This document shows positions 43,001 through 52,817 of a stretch of DNA of 64,000 nt, piece by piece. Every line of letters starts with the position of its first letter. The first letter of the stretch is position 1. The position numbers and the translations under genes are program-made. The stretch spans positions 23,065,840-23,129,839 of the forward strand of contig JASSKH010000001.1 in NCBI GenBank assembly GCA_031763025.1. The letters run 5' to 3'. This DNA comes from Macrocystis pyrifera. Taxonomy: Eukaryota > Sar > Phaeophyceae > Laminariales > Laminariaceae. Under the pieces are notes generated by a model that was not told the DNA's origin, did not search any database, and was given only the letters and a program-made list of their open reading frames with translations.

Positions 43001-45564
43001 AAACTGATGCCGGGGGCAACGACGCAGCAGGCGGAGCCGAAGAATACAACGAGTGGTTCAGTCCATCTTTTAGCCAGGAAGACGACACCGTAGGTCAAGC
43101 GCCACTAAACGACAGCGATATCCAGGTGAGTGGTGGGTCCGAACTTTTGTATTAATAAAACAACAGTATGTAAGGGGTTGTGATTTCGGTGCGCGCATTG
43201 CCAACCTGCTGACGAGTCGTGCTAAGATATGGAAGGGTACTGTTGACGTCATTATTTTAGTCGCAAAAGGTTCCTCAACCGAAGAACTGCCCGATATGTC
43301 GGCAATCCAATTTGTTTTTCAAACCGCCATCAGTGACATGCCTGTTCAGAGTTCACAGCGTTGTTCATTGCGTTGCGCGTACCATGTTTTAAAGAGTTTG
43401 TATGGGCAAGGTATCCTCATGAGCTACACACCTGAACAATAAACAAGGTTCCGAGCGACAGTGTAACCACACTTGCGTCCATCGATGTTCACTTTGTGTC
43501 CTCTTCTTTTGGTCCCCAACATAGGGCGTTGCCTCGACCGCGGGTGCTGCGAGCTCCACCATGGCCTCGGATACTTCCACAAGATCAGGCGCCGAAGCGA
43601 CTCCTCCCTCAAACCTAAGCCCTGCCGGAACTTCAGGCACTACGCGTGTGGCACGCGCTACGTTTGTGCGATTGGACGCGTTCCACGGAATGACGCGTAT
43701 CACCAAGCTCGTGTCTAAGGCACACGGAGCTTGTCTGCCATTCACGGCCATCCTCCCGGATGCGTTCTTCATGGTCAACAAGGCCGACGTCCGGGCAACG
43801 GAGCGTGTGCTGGCTAACGAGGGAAATACTGATGCCCAAATCGCGGCGATGAAAGAGACGAACTGGGGTTTCTTCTTGCGGAACCCGAGACGCCGAGCCC
43901 CGGGCTTACTTATCATTTTGCGACGGTTTAACGCTGTGATCAAGGCCTACAAGGACATCGTGGACGCCAGGACTGGCGAAGTACTCCTGTCCCCAGCAGC
44001 GATGAAGGCCGTTGGCCTGGTACGCGAGCACATCAAGCTTGGGTGCTTCAGCGACCCAGACGGGATACCGTTGTACTTCGAACGGGGCAAGTCATCGTCC
44101 GGGCTTCCGTACTTCCGTTGTGTCCGCGGCACCAACAGCACGGAGGTAAGTGGCACTTGCTTGGCCGGGAATGGTGGTGGCTAGCGTTTCTTGAGTGCAT
44201 AAGCTACTGTAGTGGTAACACCACATTTATATGATTTGTTGTGTAAACGTGGTAATGGTAAAATGCGCGCTCTACTCGTTTGCACAACAGTTAGTTACTG
44301 CTCACTTAAAACGGTCGAAGCATTCCGCAGTTGCTTTCGGCCCACGAACAATCAACGACCTGGCCCAAAACCGTTCCTATATTTTCGTTGCATCCCTCAT
44401 GTGTAGGGCTACCACCGGCATCTTCGCACCCTCTTCGCGAACTTCTGCGCGTCCCCGTGGGTAGCGCACTCGGTGTTAGTGGAGTTCAACCAACGGCGGA
44501 ACGTCAACATGGCGGTAGCCAACCGTGGAATGTCAGCAGATATTGAGGGCTTTAGCTACCGGTACATGATTGATCTAATCCAGCGTATCACGGCGCCGTG
44601 GTATCCTGGGCGTCCACTCTACTCGGAATGGGTTGCACCGGTGGATCTCGAGGACAGCGGTGAGAGGACGGGCTTGGCGGCTAGTGTTTTGACCTTCGAT
44701 GGCAAGCCGGTGGAGGCCGCGATTCAAGGCTGCTTGCAGCCCGAAGTGGACGCCGATGACTGTACTGCCAGCAACGGCACGGACCGCATTGACCAGCGCC
44801 CGCCTGTCCGGCAGCTTCTACCCTCCGCCAGGCACTATGCTTCTCTCATGAACCACACACTGCCATTGACGCCGATAACCACGGTGGCTGAGAAGGCGAA
44901 ATTCAGGCAGGAGTACTTTCAGTACGTTCGACCCCAAGGAGGGGCATCGGCGCGTGATCACCAGAAGTTAGACTGCCAGAGGTGGGCAGCGGACTGGAAC
45001 ACGGGGTGTGCGCTCTTCGAGAAAAGTGGGAAGTTCTTCGGGATCAGCAGGAAGACAGCCGGCCAACTTCAGAGGTATGCTTCGACGTTTGCAGAACATG
45101 CGAACTTGGTCAACACCATGGCTCCCGTTCAGGAACGCCGCCGTGGGCTCGTGAGGGAGATGAGGCAGCACACGTCGGCGGAGAGTTTCCACGATTCCAT
45201 CGCCACGCCACAAATGCCAGCGCCCGAACCCTCCGCTCGGATCTCGTTCAGGTCATCAGTGGTTGCGGCCGAGGCGGCGGTGGACGGGGCGGGGGCGGGG
45301 TCGGGGGGGGGGGGTGGGGAGCCTATTGAGAGTGGGTGTCACCATCGGGGGGCGGGTGGGGGGAATGGTGGTCGTTTACCCGTCAATAACTTCAGGGGTT
45401 GCCGGATCTGCGGACACCACAAGGGTGCATGGCCTCAACACCACCCTGGACCCCGCTCTGGACAGTTCCGTTGTACCGTGCCTGCTGACCAGTCGCGCCC
45501 ACAGACGGATAAGGCGTACGTCAAAGCGTACAAGAAAAAGGCCTGTTCGCCCTGCGAGGGCTGA
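37020..45564 (+). CDS. Multi-exon gene: zinc finger, DDE-transposase-like core with embedded WRN-like exonuclease
   Basis: About 12-13 exons with GT..AG borders and mostly matching phases. Exons I support: 37020 onward (MAMGRNKGWKPKAG); up to 38320; 38528-38706; 39082-39319; ~39408-39872; 40013-40133; 40355-40756; 41019-41357; ~42150-42785; up to 43125; 43525-44145; 44407-45564. Domains in order: a Cys-rich finger (CPKCGG ... YTCNGC); a DDE-like first Asp (GDASFKFAK); a second Asp made by splicing (NSDDCCADRPML); a DEDDy exonuclease (GVDAEWE, IKTDATHI, QRDYACMD); a beta-rich module; and RGTNSTE|GYHRHLR with the likely third acidic residue; then a CxxC-containing C-terminus. One-base shifts in homopolymers at 38663-38666, near 40648 and near 42570-42590 break the frame. 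Function is unknown: a transposase of an undescribed element, or a domesticated relative. Confidence 0.7.
37355..38092 (+). repeat. CAG/CAC/CGC microsatellites and G-rich low-complexity block
   Basis: 37355-37740 is built of (CAG)n, (CAC)n, (CGC)n and (AAC)n runs that are open in more than one frame. 37736-38092 is GGAGGA/GGGGCA-rich, ending in an almost unbroken G-run at 38052-38080. It lies between the N-terminal exon of the large gene and the exon that ends at 38320. It may be intron, or code for Gln/Ser- and Gly-rich linker. The exon reading GGGNRRLSRAMQVRAQSIKK begins just after it. Confidence 0.8.
38528..39319 (+). CDS. Large gene, zinc-finger exons
   Basis: Exon 38528-38706 joins the previous exon in phase (GSG|LPDPSPFFLKAVFAWIPE) and reads CPKCGGKGRPDGWSAKEPRR. 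If one G of the GGGG at 38663-38666 is ignored it continues VFMEYDVAHIIGFR, and splicing to 39082 completes the Arg codon and gives YTCNGC. This C-x2-C ... C-x2-C layout with a W between is the recurring finger region at the front of this protein family. Exon 39082-39319 continues FSAWDPACLERLPEYVSKEF, PFILTHRSGID and SFASAANYIGQ. Confidence 0.7.
39408..40133 (+). CDS. Large gene, DDE-like first part
   Basis: Exon ~39408-39872 ends with WILAGDASFKFAKII and RPVCGIFTVFDEYEQ. The Asp followed by F-K-x-A-K and, 20 residues on, a hydrophobic strand is how many DDE transposases present their first catalytic Asp. Exon 40013-40133 (VLWQRPMQSNSLTEITDELK...FKLPVLWNS) leads to the second Asp, split across the intron to 40355. 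The acceptor of the first exon is uncertain: AG at 39381 is out of phase, AG at 39406 is in phase. Confidence 0.65.
40355..41357 (+). CDS. Large gene, DEDDy 3'-5' exonuclease exons (WRN-like)
   Basis: Exon 40355-40756 starts DCCADRPMLQRAVRELEEAT, then VLGVDAEWET (motif I, D and E) and VATIQIA. After a one-base shift near 40648 it reads TPFLFHLQRG and FPAPLKDLLADPNIIT. Exon 41019-41357 gives TGVAIKTDATHIFSDYGVEV (motif II Asp), VNTVDL and LSDAQRDYACMDAYVSI (motif III, Y-x3-D). All four acidic residues and the Tyr of a DEDDy nuclease are kept. Such domains remove nucleotides from DNA 3' ends, as in the Werner protein. Confidence 0.8.
42150..42785 (+). CDS. Large gene, beta-rich module exon
   Basis: Probably starts after an AG at 42165: VRLYNSSHSSCVAIGRL ... 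RVMVEITGAIVPAAFVPHA. It continues to a G-run near 42570-42590 where the frame changes, then SPELASFQGLALWDVCNIR and ends at donor GTAAGT (42786). I do not name the module. Confidence 0.5.
43525..44145 (+). CDS. Large gene, penultimate exon
   Basis: Acceptor ACATAG|GGCGTTGCC and donor GAG|GTAAGT. Reads FVRLDAFHGMTRITKLVSKAH, DAFFMVNKADV, FKD-like YKDIVDARTGE, GCFSDPDGIPLYF and LPYFRCVRGTNSTE, ending on the Glu that I propose as the third catalytic acid of the DDE core. Confidence 0.7.
44407..45564 (+). CDS. Large gene, last exon
   Basis: In phase with the previous exon: GYHRHLRTLFANFCASPWVA, then EFNQRRNVNMAVANRG, a ~200-residue helical region, a Gly-rich run (45280-45370) and a final Cys-rich part: GCRICGHHKG ... 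QFRCTVPAD ... ACSPCEG, stop at 45562-45564. The Gly run is another place where the frame could be mis-assembled. Confidence 0.7.
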   Translation, partial: GYHRHLRTLFANFCASPWVAHSVLVEFNQRRNVNMAVANRGMSADIEGFSYRYMIDLIQRITAPWYPGRPLYSEWVAPVDLEDSGERTGLAASVLTFDGKPVEAAIQGCLQPEVDADDCTASNGTDRIDQRPPVRQLLPSARHYASLMNHTLPLTPITTVAEKAKFRQEYFQYVRPQGGASARDHQKLDCQRWAADWNTGCALFEKSGKFFGISRKTAGQLQRYASTFAEHANLVNTMAPVQERRRGLVREMRQHTSAESFHDSIATPQMPAPEPSARISFRSSVVAAEAAVDGAGAGSGGGGGEPIESGCHHRGAGGGNGGRLPVNNFRGCRICGHHKGAWPQHHPGPRSGQFRCTVPADQSRPQTDKAYVKAYKKKACSPCEG

Positions 45565-46737
45565 GTGTGCCTTGGCTCGTGCGAAGTATCTTGAAGAGAC
45601 CAAGCGTGGTCGCGGGCTGTGTGTTAAGTACGTAAATCGAGCGAACCAGGCGGAGGCTGAATACCTTTTGTTGATACCAATGTTTATAAAAAAACGCCTG
45701 TTCTAAATTGTTTGTGCAAATATCGCTGAACCTACCTAGAGTTTATTTTTTAATTTTGTCAGGGGGGGTTAAACATCGCTCAGGCTTGGAGGGTTCGTTT
45801 CTTAGGGCGAGGTTTTGCTTGGAGAGGGCCAGATATCTGTAGATCGTAGATGGTGCATTTGTGTGCGTCGTGTCGTTAAATGCTGTGAGTTTTGTGTAAA
45901 TACAAGATTTGCGTTGTAAACGAGTCGAATAAAATGAGAAACCCGGTACACAAGAGTTAGGTGAATCGTGTTAGGTCGTTACTTATCACGACATCTTTTC
46001 ATTCTATAGAGCTGTCAGTAGGTCGCTGATGTCGCACATATTACGTTGATTTCTTTGAGGTTGCCCACTTTGACCGCGCCGCCTCTACAACCCCTTACTT
46101 GCAATAAAACACCGACCCAACCACTTCATCGGAATAGCACCAAAGATTGAAACGTAAAAAAAAAAAAAACGCTTATCAATTGGACCTTATCTCGAAGAGC
46201 TACCTACCATTACTTGACATCGACTTATATCGCTGTGAAAGTGTTTCTGCTCTTCTGTCATGATAACATGATAAACACAAGGGAAACAGAGTACTCGTAC
46301 TGTACTGATAGGTATTTTTACACATTATAGACATGAGGAGTATCAACAAGATAATATACGACAATAAGAAATTCGAGATCCTTTGTACTGTTATTACGTG
46401 TGGAATACATTTTCAATAATAAGAAATCCAACCTGGGCCGGCATTCTTGTTTCTTATTTTTACTTGGTACTACTAAGTGTTGTGCGCTGAACACTCCCGA
46501 GAAAAACGCCTTCATATTGTTTTCGCGCTTCGCCCGAAAAATCTATATATATATTTGGACCCCTACCTATGGTCGCTGAGCCACCTCCTTTTACGCCGGT
46601 TGCGATACACACATTCCATGACCTAGAGAAACGAAACGAAACCAAGAGAAAAGAAAACGAAAAAAAAATGTCTTCTAAGTATGGTTATTTACAAATGGTA
46701 TTTTATATTATTAGTTATAGGTAATATTAACAATTAT
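45565..46737. other. 3' flank of the large gene
   Basis: No gene recognised. 46605-46670 holds a short piece of the LINE 3' UTR (CACACATTCCATGACCTAGAG and an A-rich run). Confidence 0.45.
45928..45933 (+). terminator. Candidate polyadenylation signal AATAAA
   Basis: AATAAA about 365 bases after the stop of the large gene, in an AT-rich context; a second AATAAA lies near 46101. Either could end the transcript. Confidence 0.35.
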
Positions 46738-47033
46738 TCCCCGGTGGCTTGGTAGGTGGTCCGCGTTCCTATCAAGATAAATTTCGTGGGTTCAAATCTC
46801 ACCGAGTGCGTGCTCGTAGGGACTTTTTCTTGCATAAAAAATTGACAAGCGGAAACCGCGAGGGCGTGAGTTAGCTACATTCGATGAAAATTGACCAGCA
46901 GTGGGAATGCTGAACCCTATGCGCGACAAAAAGAAGGGACGACACCTGTGACCACGGCTTGTCCAGAAGATCGTCGAGGGTAAAACCTCCTACGAGTTCG
47001 GCTGGAAGGTAAAAGTGATGATTAAAAAAAAAA
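46738..47033 (+). mobile_element. tRNA-derived SINE, copy 6 (internal deletion)
   Basis: Starts CCCCGGTGGCTTGGTAGG, box B GGGTTCAAATCTCACC, and lacks the ~25 bases with TAAAGGCACGTACC and the G-run that other copies have. Ends in an A-run. Confidence 0.85.
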
Positions 47034-47184
47034 CAATGCTGTTGTTGTTGTTGTTGTTGTTGTTTTCTTCACATTAAACCGTTCTTTCTACGCTTCGACA
47101 TCCAGCACAACCAGTGTCCATGCCGATTCTTCAAACCTAGAGAGATACAAGTTCTGTGGTCACAAACCTACGCCACAGAGATAC
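47034..47184 (-). mobile_element. LINE tail, short copy
   Basis: TTG run then the tail block to CCACAGAGATACT, cut there by the next TTG run. A very short 5'-truncated insertion. Confidence 0.7.
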
Positions 47185-47269
47185 TGTTGTTGTTGTTGTT
47201 GTTTTTTCTTCACATTAAACCGTTCTTTCTACGCGTCGACATCCAGCACAACCAGTGTCCGTGCCGATT

Positions 47270-47716
47270 CCGCTCCATACGCGCATGTTCCAGCATGCGC
47301 GCATTTCTTGTGACAGCGTTGAACCCGCGAACGACGGACTTCCTCCAACTGCCACGGTGTTGACACCACCGCTGTCCCTGAGCTCGAGGGACAGTCCCGT
47401 TTTAAATACGGAAGACTCGCGACCAACGTCGACCAGGGTCTGCCCTGAGCCCCCTGACCCGTCCTCCCTAACGGGATATCCGCCGGGTTAATCCATTCTT
47501 TGGATTATTCTCGTATTCGTGAGACTATTAAGACTGCAACGTATTATCTATATCTATAGCCCATGAGTGCTCTACTCATATCACATTAGCCCACCCTGAA
47601 TAGTCGTATATGCAGACCACAAGATGGTCGGAGGGTGATGACGAAGTTCATCCCAAACGGCCAGGAAAAAGGTGGTCGAAGATGATCGACGGCAGGCGGC
47701 GATAGGAAAGATTATC
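47270..47716. mobile_element. ~445-bp insertion in the LINE tail
   Basis: The neighbouring tail copies read GTGCCGATTCTTCAAACCTAG; here GTGCCGATTC is followed by CGCTCCATACGCGC and the LINE resumes at ATTATCTTCAAACC. GATT may be the target duplication. The right part (CCCATGAGTGCTCTACTCAT) looks LTR-like, but there is no partner. No protein domain seen. Confidence 0.5.
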
Positions 47717-48408
47717 TTCAAACCTAGAGAGATACAAGTTCTGTGGTCACAAAGCTACGCCACAGAGATACTACGTTGCCACGTATGTAATGCAATGCCA
47801 TGTCATCATACTGCGTACGACAGGCACGACATACACATTCCATGACCTAGAGAAACAAAAACGAAACAAAGAGAAAAAACAAAAACAAAAAGAAAGACAA
47901 TTCGAAAGAGAAAAGAAACAAAAAAAGCAACTAAAATATACCTGGTATATGTATATACTTCAGTATAGCAACAAACCATCGTACCCCCACGTAGGGGACG
48001 TGGCAGACACTTGAAAAGAACGAGCTGGAAAAAAAAAGAAAAAGAAGAAAACACCACTAGTCGTCAACAGAGTAAGACTACGAGCTGGGCTGGCCAAGAG
48101 CAGCTTTTTAGTTCGTGCGTTCATATCTCATGAACGACGAGGAAGTAGCCAGAGCTGATCATATCCTCTTGATCGGCCAATCAAAGCGGTCATGCACGTC
48201 TATGTTGTGTGCTGATTGGGCACGATCGTACAAATGCTTTCTTTTTTCGAGTAGTTTATTGAACTTTTTCACATGAAAACGTCTTTTTGTAACCGTTTTT
48301 TTATGCGGCGAAATATATTAAAAAATAAAAACTCGAGACAAAGCAACCCATCCCACATCCCACCTCGTGCAACAAGCGCACGCCAGCACCTATACGAGCG
48401 CGAATAAC

Positions 48409-49544
48409 ATGGCGCCCAGCTCGCCTACGAGTACGGACACGATCAGCCGCCGGCTGAAGACTTCCAGCGTCCGCCATTACGTAGAGAGTGGGTCTGGGAA
48501 GCACAGGCTCTGGGTCAACTTCACTCCAGCGACAGGAAAGCGATCGGTTAGGAAAACGTCCAGCAGATTTGATTCCCATGAGGAGGCTCTCGAGGCTAGC
48601 GATGCCTTCAGGGCCAGCTGGGAACACAGCGTGAGGGGCGTGGCTGCCAGTGCTGACGTGGTCCACCGTGTGCTAGGGTCGACTCCAGCGGCGGAGATTG
48701 CGGAGCTACCAGCAGGCAAGTGCCGCACGCTTTGCGTGTTCGCGGATACCAAATTTGAATCGCATTTTTTGTGGTTTTTGTGCTGTTTTTTTGTCCGTTT
48801 GGACCAAGATAGACTGGAATGTAAATATCGTTTGTGTACTATAGTGAAGATCATAATATCATTATATTTTCGTCCAGATTCGTATATGTACTGCTGTACG
48901 TAAACCTTGCTTGGTATCGTAGCATGCTCTTTTCGATTATACTCGTGCTTGCACTCGTACTCGTACAGTGGTCGTGCTGCTGTGCGCGTGCTGCCATCTG
49001 CACGCACTGCTATCTGCGCGTGATGCTTAGTGTACGTACGACGTACCTGGAACCTCGTATAAGTTTGTCTGTGTTGCTGGGTACGTACTGTCGATATGGA
49101 CACCACTCGTGCCGCTGTCTGTGTGTACTGTGCAACCTGCGCGCCTGCTTGCTTTGGTATTTGCATTGAGACCTCACACAACCCCCCTGCCCTCTTGCAA
49201 CCGCCCGCAACACCCCCACAGGGAAATCTCTCAACAGTCTCGGCTACCTGAACTGCGCACAAGCGAACCAGTTCAAGCGTCAGCGCAAGTGCGGCTCGAC
49301 CTTGACCCGCGCACGATTCATAGCGGCAACGTGCTTGTCTGCTCGACAGAGGCGTTCCATTGTGCGGGGTCTGCAGGGGAGAACCGCAAGCGACATAGAG
49401 ACTGGGACCGTTACCATCCATGACGTAATTCATATGTCTGTCTTCTGGTACCGAAGTGTGACACTTTATTCTCGGTACCTAGCCGGTGTACAGCGACGAT
49501 GCTGGCCTCGGGCTCTTGCGGACAGGGGTATAGGTTTTAGGTAA
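48409..49544 (+). CDS. AP2-like DNA-binding protein, two exons, inside a TIR transposon
   Basis: Exon 1 48409-48715 starts MAPSSPTSTDTISRRLK; residues ~23-65 read HRLWVNFTPATGK ... SSRFDSHEEALEASDAFRASW, which fits the AP2/ERF pattern (W-V-x-I/F strands, then F-x-T-x-E-E-A-A-x-A-x-D helix). The exon ends at CCAGCAG|GCAAGT, a GC donor; the acceptor CCCCCACAG is at 49213-49221. Exon 2 49222-49544 joins in phase: AGKSLNSLGYLNCAQANQF ... RARFIAATCLSARQRRSIV ... VIHMSVFW, stop at 49542. About 209 residues. AP2 domains bind DNA in plant regulators and in mobile nucleases; here it may bind the element's own ends. No nuclease or transposase motif seen. Confidence 0.55.
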
Positions 49545-49794
49545 CCGCTTCTTTGCGGTCTCACCTGAGTTCTCACGTGACTGTCGCCTGTTACTAGTAC
49601 CACTATTTGCACGCATCACTCGCGCTCGTACTTGACCGCCAGCCAAAAAAACAGGTCGAACAAGTCCGGAGCGTGTTTGCTCGTATCGCGGCTTTCCCCC
49701 AGTTTCGCGGGAAATCGAAAATGTAGGATTCTCACGCCAATTTTTATTTTTTTGACCTGAAACTTTAATGCCCCATTCGCACTGGCAAGACAAA

Positions 49795-49930
49795 GGGATT
49801 ACTTTCTGCACCACTTGATTTTTTTTTTTTTTTTCGTCAGTTTTGGTCGAATTTGTTTTTCGGTGATTCTTATAATGTGCCTTTAGCTCCCGAAAAAAAT
49901 AAAAAAAAAAAGTGGTGCAGTAATCAGTCC
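49795..49930. repeat. Foldback segment within the TIR transposon
   Basis: GGGATTACTTTCTGCACCACTT followed by a T-run faces an A-run followed by AGTGGTGCAGTAATCAGTCCC. The arms are about 20 bp with a few mismatches; possibly a tiny nested MITE. Confidence 0.6.
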
Positions 49931-50939
49931 CTCGGGAAGACTACGATAAGGCACCTGTCAAAAATTCAGATCAAACTTCGAAAAAACGGACTGAGAATGT
50001 GCGTGACCAACTAAAAAGCTGCTCTTGACCAGCCCAGCTCGTAAGAACCAAGGGAAAAATAACAGTCAAACCAAACAAAGCACAAGGCATGCTCCAGGTA
50101 GCGGCAGCAATTTATGGTACGAGTAGCACAGGCAGGGTCTCCCTGCTGGCCCGCCTGGTACCTTGCTACCCTGTCTGCCACCATCGTCCAGCGTTCGTCA
50201 ACTATGCCCGGCCCGTCGGCGTCAGACAGTACAAGACAAGCAGAGCAGGCTCGTCATCCACCCACGCCACACGACTCCTTCAATAAGGCTTATCAATCGG
50301 AGAAAAGAAGAGAAATGAAAATCACATAGGGTCACCGCAAAGAAGACAATAAAATGAAATAAAAATAAACAAAAACAACAGGAAGACAAAGGAAGAACAC
50401 GTTCGAACCAGCTGCACCAGTTGGTGGTACGAGTAGTATAGGCATGTTCTACTTCTTAGTCTGCCCGGTACCTGGCTACCCTATCTGCCATCTCCTTCCG
50501 ACTTTCGTCCACTGCAGTTTCCCTGCTACTCCTCTTCCCCCCCCTCTCCGCATTCCCTTGGTCGGGTTTTCTGCTACTAACGTACGTCATCCTCGATTTA
50601 CGCGTAGTACTTCTCTGGACAAAATCTGGCCCAGCTTGTAATATGAAACACATATCAGATTTTCAGATCAACCTTCGAAACTACGCAACAAAAATCTGTC
50701 ACCAACTACTACTAAAAAGGCTTTCTTGCTTTTTTTTTTTGTCTTGGGTTGCCCTGTTCCTACGATTATTGTATCTGCCCGATGGCCCGATACCTTTCCA
50801 CTCTAAGAATGCCGACGGGCAGGAGTGAAGGACACACACAAAGATAAATCTGCCACGACAATACACGTCGCTGGGGAACGCTGCGAAGGCGTGAGGAAAA
50901 CAGCCCTGGCAAAATACCGGACCTGACAGTTCTGTGAGT

Positions 50940-51135
50940 ACCCATACCGGTTTGATATATTGTAGGGTACATTCTCAACGACGCCAGTGACAATATTTTC
51001 CACTTAAGCCAATGGACAACCCTGACAAGGTGTGAATCCTTGACCATATATTAAATATAGTGCTGCACTTTACATGGATATAGTTGTGAGTCTAATTTCA
51101 ACGAATTTGTCTCCAAAACGGGAGTCCGGTTCCAA
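50940..51135. repeat. Dispersed repeat R3, right part
   Basis: Matches 63835-64000: TTTTCCACTTA, GCCAATGG, GGTGTGAA, CCTTGACCATA, GTGCTGCACTTTACATGGATA and CTCCAAAACGGGAGTCCGGTTC. Confidence 0.75.
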
Positions 51136-51143
51136 AGCAGTGG

Positions 51144-52235
51144 GCGAAGGCAGGAAGGAGATGGCAGAAAGGGTAGCAAGGTACCGGGCTGACTAGGAAG
51201 TAGAACGTGTCCATACTATGTACTCGTACCACGAACTGGTGCAGCTGATGTGACCGTGGTCTTCCTTTGTCTTCCTTTTCAATATTTCTAGCGCTGATCT
51301 TATGTGATTTTCATTTTATTTCTTTCTTTCTCCTCCTCCCTTCAATTGATATGCCTTATTGAATGGGTCGTGTGGCGTGGGTGGATGACGAGCCTGCTTT
51401 GCTTGTTTCGTATTGTCTGACGCCGAGAGGCCGGGCATGGTGACGAATGCTGGACGAAGGCGGCAGACAGGGTAGCAAGGTACCAGGCGGACCAGCAGGG
51501 AGAACCTGGCTATGCTACTCGTACTATAGCCTGCTGCCGCTACCTGGAGGACGCTTTGTGCTTTGGTTTGCCTGTTATTTTCTCTCGGTTCTTAGTCTAC
51601 TCTGTTTACAAGCAGTGAGTGGTGTTTTTCTTCGTTCTCTCTCTGCTTTTTCTTTTTCCAACTCGTTATTTTCAAGTGTCTGCCACATCCCCTTTTTTTT
51701 ATTTTTTTAATCATCACTTTTACTTTCCAGCCCACTCGTATGAGGTTTTACCCTCGACGATCATCTGGACAAGCCGTGGTCACAGGTATCGTCCCTTCTC
51801 CCCCCCTGTACGTGCCTTTATTTTTTGTCGCGCATAGGGTTCAGCATTCCCACTGCTCGTCGATTTTCATGGAATGTAGCCAACTCACGCTTTCGCCCTT
51901 TCCGCTTATCATATTTTTATGCAAGAAAAAGTCCCCATGAGCATGCACTCGGTGAGACTTGAACCCACGAAATTGATCTTGACAGGCACGCGGACCACCT
52001 GCCAAGCCACCGGGGACGCCAGCCTGCAGGGGGGGCACGGCAGTTCGTTTCTGATTAATGTTTTTTCTTGATTTTTTTCTCTCTCGATTTATCTCCTTTG
52101 TTTTTGATTTCTTTTTTTTTATTTGTTTTGTTTGGTTTCTCTCTACCGTGGAATGTGTATGTCGTGGCTGTCGTATCCAGTTCCCACTGCTGTGCTTACT
52201 GCATACATGGCAACGTGCGTAGTATCTCGTATCTC
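51144..52235 (+). mobile_element. LINE 3' end, plus-strand copy E, with nested SINE
   Basis: Carries the end of the LINE frame (ATGGCAG...AGGGTAGCAAGGTACC, twice), CGGTTCTTAGTCTACTCTG, TTTTCAAGTGTCTGCCACATCC, then SINE copy 7, then GTGGAATGTGTATGTCGTGGCTGTCG and a TG run. It is opposite in direction to all other CAA/CA-tailed copies up to 52 kb. Confidence 0.65.
51692..52020 (-). mobile_element. tRNA-derived SINE, copy 7
   Basis: T-rich tail, CACTTTTACTTTCCAGCCC, ATCATCTGGACAAGCCG, and the head ending CACCGGGGACGCC. Inserted in LINE copy E. Confidence 0.86.
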
Positions 52236-52466
52236 TGTGTGTGTGTGTGTTCTTCACATTAAACCGTTCTTCTACTTGTCGACATCCAGCAAGCCCAGTG
52301 TCCGTGCTGATTCTTCACCCTAGAAAGATACGAGTTCTGTGGTCACAGACTATGACACAGAGATAACACACCGTAATGCATTAATAGCCTACGCAATACC
52401 ATGCCTTCGCACTAGGTGCGGCCGACACAACATACATACATACGCCAGCAACCAAAATACGCCATA
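52229..52466 (-). mobile_element. LINE tail with (CA)n end
   Basis: TG run, TTCTTCACATTAAACCG, TTGTCGACATCCAGCAAGCCC, TGTGGTCACAGACTATGACACAGAG and CGCACTAGGTGCGGCCG. It is the (CA)-tailed sister of the CAA-tailed family and matches 59529-59801 and 60927-61117 in complement. Confidence 0.75.
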
Positions 52467-52817
52467 CCGGCGTCCCCGGTGGCTTGGTAGGTGGTCCGCG
52501 AGCCTATCAAGATCAATTTCGTGAGTTCGAGTCTCACCGAGTGCATGCTCGTAGGGACTTTTTCTTGCATAAAATTGATTAGCGGAAAGCGCGAGAGCGT
52601 GAGTTAGCTGTACATTCGATGAAAGTCGACGAGCAGTGGGAATGCTGAACCCTATGCGCGATAAAAACTAAAGGCACGTACCGGGGGGGGAGAAGGGACG
52701 ACACCTGTGACCACGGCTTGTCCAGAAAATCGTCGAGGGTAAAACCTCCTACGAGTGCGCTGGAAAGTAAAAGTGATGAACAAAAAAAAAAAAAAAAAAA
52801 AAGAAAGAAAGAAAGAG
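52467..52817 (+). mobile_element. tRNA-derived SINE, copy 8
   Basis: CCGGCGTCCCCGGTGGCTTGG, box B GAGTTCGAGTCTCACC (closest in the window to the GGTTCGANTCC consensus in its centre), full body and a long A-run followed by (GAAA)n. Confidence 0.88.

Larger units (their letters stand above)
48081..50041. mobile_element. 1,961-bp TIR transposon carrying an AP2-like gene
   Basis: Both ends read inwards CGAGCTGGGCTGG(C/T)CAAGAGCAGCTTTTTAGTT, about 33 bp with one mismatch. TA flanks both sides (48079-48080, 50042-50043). The host LINE elsewhere reads GAGTAAGACTTAGAACCAAGG (18718) where this copy has GAC-TA-[element]-TA-AGAACC. No transposase is recognised, so it is either non-autonomous or of unknown type. 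Confidence 0.88.
47185..50577 (-). mobile_element. LINE copy D (3' part), split by two insertions
   Basis: Pieces 47185-47269, 47717-48080 and 50042-50577 are collinear with 18745-20090: tail block, ATGTCATCATACTGCG, 3' UTR, CACCACTAGTCGTCAACAG, GAACCAAGGGAAAAATAACA, and the two GTACC(T)TTGCTACCCT / GTACCTGGCTACCCT blocks. At 47786-47800 it shows GCAATGCCATGTCATCAT, the empty site of SINE copies 2 and 3. Confidence 0.75.

Noticed and set aside
48477-49433. Minus-strand frame of 318 codons in the TIR transposon
   Set aside because: It spans the proposed intron and both AP2 exons in antisense; composition is irregular and no domain is visible.
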